Positions 62,841 to 64,000 of a stretch of DNA of 64,000 nucleotides are shown here, one piece after another; positions within the stretch are counted from its first letter, which is position 1; the number at the start of each line of letters is the position of its first letter. Both the position numbers and the translations under genes were made by a program. The DNA lies in NCBI GenBank assembly GCA_040219515.1, contig JAVJSI010000014.1:1-64000 (forward strand), given 5' to 3'. Under the pieces are notes generated by a model, which did not search any database, was not told the origin of the DNA, and saw only the letters and a list, made by a program, of their open reading frames with translations. The stretch is from Acidimicrobiales bacterium (lineage in GTDB: Bacteria; Actinomycetota; Acidimicrobiia; Acidimicrobiales; Aldehydirespiratoraceae).

Positions 62841-64000
62841 TCAGCGGTAGCGCGTCTCGACGTCGGCGGCGATCTCGCCCTTGGCGATCTTGCCGCCGCT
62901 CGAGCGGGGGAGTTCATCGAGCACCACGAGCGCCTCGGGGCGGATCTCGATCGCGGTTTGACGCTCGTCGAGATGGGCCAGCAGGTCCTCGAGGGTGAGC
63001 GTGGCGCCCTCGATGAGTTCGACGTAGACGCAGACCCGTTCGCCGAAGATCTCGTCGGGGATGGCGACCGCCGCGCTCAGCCCCACAGCGGGATGGGTGT
63101 TGACCTCGTCCTCCACCTGCGACGCCGAGATGTTCTTGCCCCCGCGGATGATGAAGTCCGAGATGCGACCGGTGACGGTGAGGTAGCCCTCGTCGTCGAT
63201 CGTGCAGAGGTCGCCCATGAGCATCCAGCCGTCGGCGGTGAACAAGCCGGCGTTGGCCTCACGGTCCAGGTACCCGAGGCAGGTGGCCGGGCCGCGGCAG
63301 GCGGGCCGGCCCTCGCCGGGAATGTCGAGTTCGGTGACCCCGTCGGCGTCGAACAGGCGGACGTGCATCTCGGGCACGAGTCGTCCGGCGGTGCGTAGCC
63401 GGCGCTCGAGCGGTTCGGCCGGCATGGTGCCCGACAGCACTCCGGTCTCGTTGGATCCGTAGAACTGGAGCACGGTGCAGCCGCTGCGGGCCTCGAACTC
63501 GGCGGCCCGATGCTCGGGCACGGCCTCGCCGCCGGTGAACATTGCGTTGAGCGAGCTCAGGTCCCGTTCGTCGAACGTCGCTTCGTTGAGCATCATGAGG
63601 AACTGGGTGCTCACGCAGCCGAGCATGGTCACGCGGTGCTCCTCGATCAGCTCCAGTGTGCGTTGAGCCGAGAACCGGCGGCTGATCACGGTGGGTGCGC
63701 CGAGCACGATTGGCGTGTAGTGCGCCGTCCACAGCCCGAAGCCGAACGGGGCGGGCACGAGCGACATCACCACCTCGTCCGGGCTGAGTTCGCCGTGGCG
63801 CATGGCCACCTTGTGGAAGTACAGCCAGCGGTTCTGGAAGTGCAGCACGCACTTCGGGAGGCCGGTGGTGCCGGAGGTGGAGTTGATGAACGAGAGGTCG
63901 TCGGGACCGATGCGGCGCTCGTCGATGTCGGTGGCCGACGGTACGTCGTGCGGCGCCCCGTCGACGATGATGGCGCCACTCGGGTGGGCCTCGAAGACGG
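62841..64000 (-). CDS. acyl-CoA synthetase (AMP-binding), 5' end outside window
   Basis: About 386 C-terminal residues present; the frame stays open to the window edge. The adenylate motif is S-T-S-G-T-T-G-L-P-K, followed by F-Y-G-S-N-E-T-G, Y-L-T-V-T-G-R-I-S-D-F-I-I-R-G-G-K-N-I-S and the C-terminal Lys in S-S-G-G-K-I-A-K-G. Activates a carboxylic acid to the acyl-CoA by an AMP intermediate. Convergent with the GST-type gene; 91 nt between them, nothing seen. Confidence 0.92.
   Translation of the reverse strand, partial: VFEAHPSGAIIVDGAPHDVPSATDIDERRIGPDDLSFINSTSGTTGLPKCVLHFQNRWLYFHKVAMRHGELSPDEVVMSLVPAPFGFGLWTAHYTPIVLGAPTVISRRFSAQRTLELIEEHRVTMLGCVSTQFLMMLNEATFDERDLSSLNAMFTGGEAVPEHRAAEFEARSGCTVLQFYGSNETGVLSGTMPAEPLERRLRTAGRLVPEMHVRLFDADGVTELDIPGEGRPACRGPATCLGYLDREANAGLFTADGWMLMGDLCTIDDEGYLTVTGRISDFIIRGGKNISASQVEDEVNTHPAVGLSAAVAIPDEIFGERVCVYVELIEGATLTLEDLLAHLDERQTAIEIRPEALVVLDELPRSSGGKIAKGEIAADVETRYR

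Overview
This window reads as a piece of chromosome from a high-GC free-living actinobacterium, most likely of the class Acidimicrobiia (Ilumatobacter-like). The reasons are two WhiB proteins, a DivIVA-type coiled coil, MreB, a single-subunit cytochrome b succinate dehydrogenase, UPF0182, a DUF2342 zincin, a WS/DGAT acyltransferase, an N-terminal D-R-I-W-R-H-P-A-E motif on an HtrA-like protein, heavy use of GTG starts, and many genes whose start codon lies 6-8 nt after a TAnnnT box with no Shine-Dalgarno sequence (leaderless transcripts). The species assignment is inference. I saw no rRNA, tRNA, CRISPR array, insertion sequence or integrated phage.

Layout. 1-8.6 kb: a DUF368 (PopT-like) membrane protein, an alpha/beta hydrolase, a class III nucleotide cyclase fused to an NTPase and helical C-terminus, and the sdhC-sdhA-sdhB operon. 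8.7-17.2 kb: a BchI-like AAA+ ATPase and its VWA partner, separated by genes on the other strand. Those are a GH2-fold protein (upstream of the ATPase), a GH1-fold protein, a MaoC-type hydratase and a TetR regulator. Both glycosidase-fold proteins lack expected catalytic residues. 17.3-24.6 kb is signalling: a 1694-residue six-GAF/PAS/GGDEF/EAL protein, WhiB, TatA, an ECF sigma factor with a Met-rich anti-sigma factor, and a second WhiB. 24.9-30.3 kb: an overlapping operon of a small unknown, ROK kinase, polyphosphate kinase, Nudix hydrolase and MFS transporter.

30.3-46.1 kb is an envelope and cell-shape region: DUF2342 zincin, membrane-anchored extended SDR, degenerate HtrA-PDZ protein, MoaE, a small membrane protein, MreB (CTG start), a HEAT-repeat protein, two unknowns, a PDZ-Lon-like protease, a DivIVA-like coiled coil ending in a phage Mu F-like Cys/His tail, UPF0182, a GH13 sucrose phosphorylase-like enzyme (CTG start) and a lipoprotein. 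46.1-64 kb is metabolic: FMN glutamate synthase-like protein, GNAT, then a long mostly overlapping plus-strand run (TauD-type dioxygenase, P450, alpha/beta hydrolase, WS/DGAT, two SDRs, rhodanese, NDH-2, SDR), an amidohydrolase/SnoaL pair divergent from a GntR/PhyH pair, DUF4235, a xi-class glutathione transferase relative, and the 3' part of an acyl-CoA synthetase gene running off the window.

How genes work together. The AAA+ and VWA proteins are probably one MoxR/chelatase-like machine. sdhCAB and NDH-2 feed the menaquinone pool, and an 18-20 bp palindrome at the ndh promoter suggests control by NADH/NAD (Rex) or by a Crp-family regulator. ROK kinase, PPK1 and Nudix handle sugar phosphate and polyphosphate/nucleotide pools. 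The DUF2342, PDZ-S16 and UPF0182 genes resemble a conserved actinobacterial neighbourhood. The most unusual items are the DivIVA/Mu F-like fusion, the two glycosidase-fold proteins without catalytic residues, the CTG starts, and the Met-rich anti-sigma factor.
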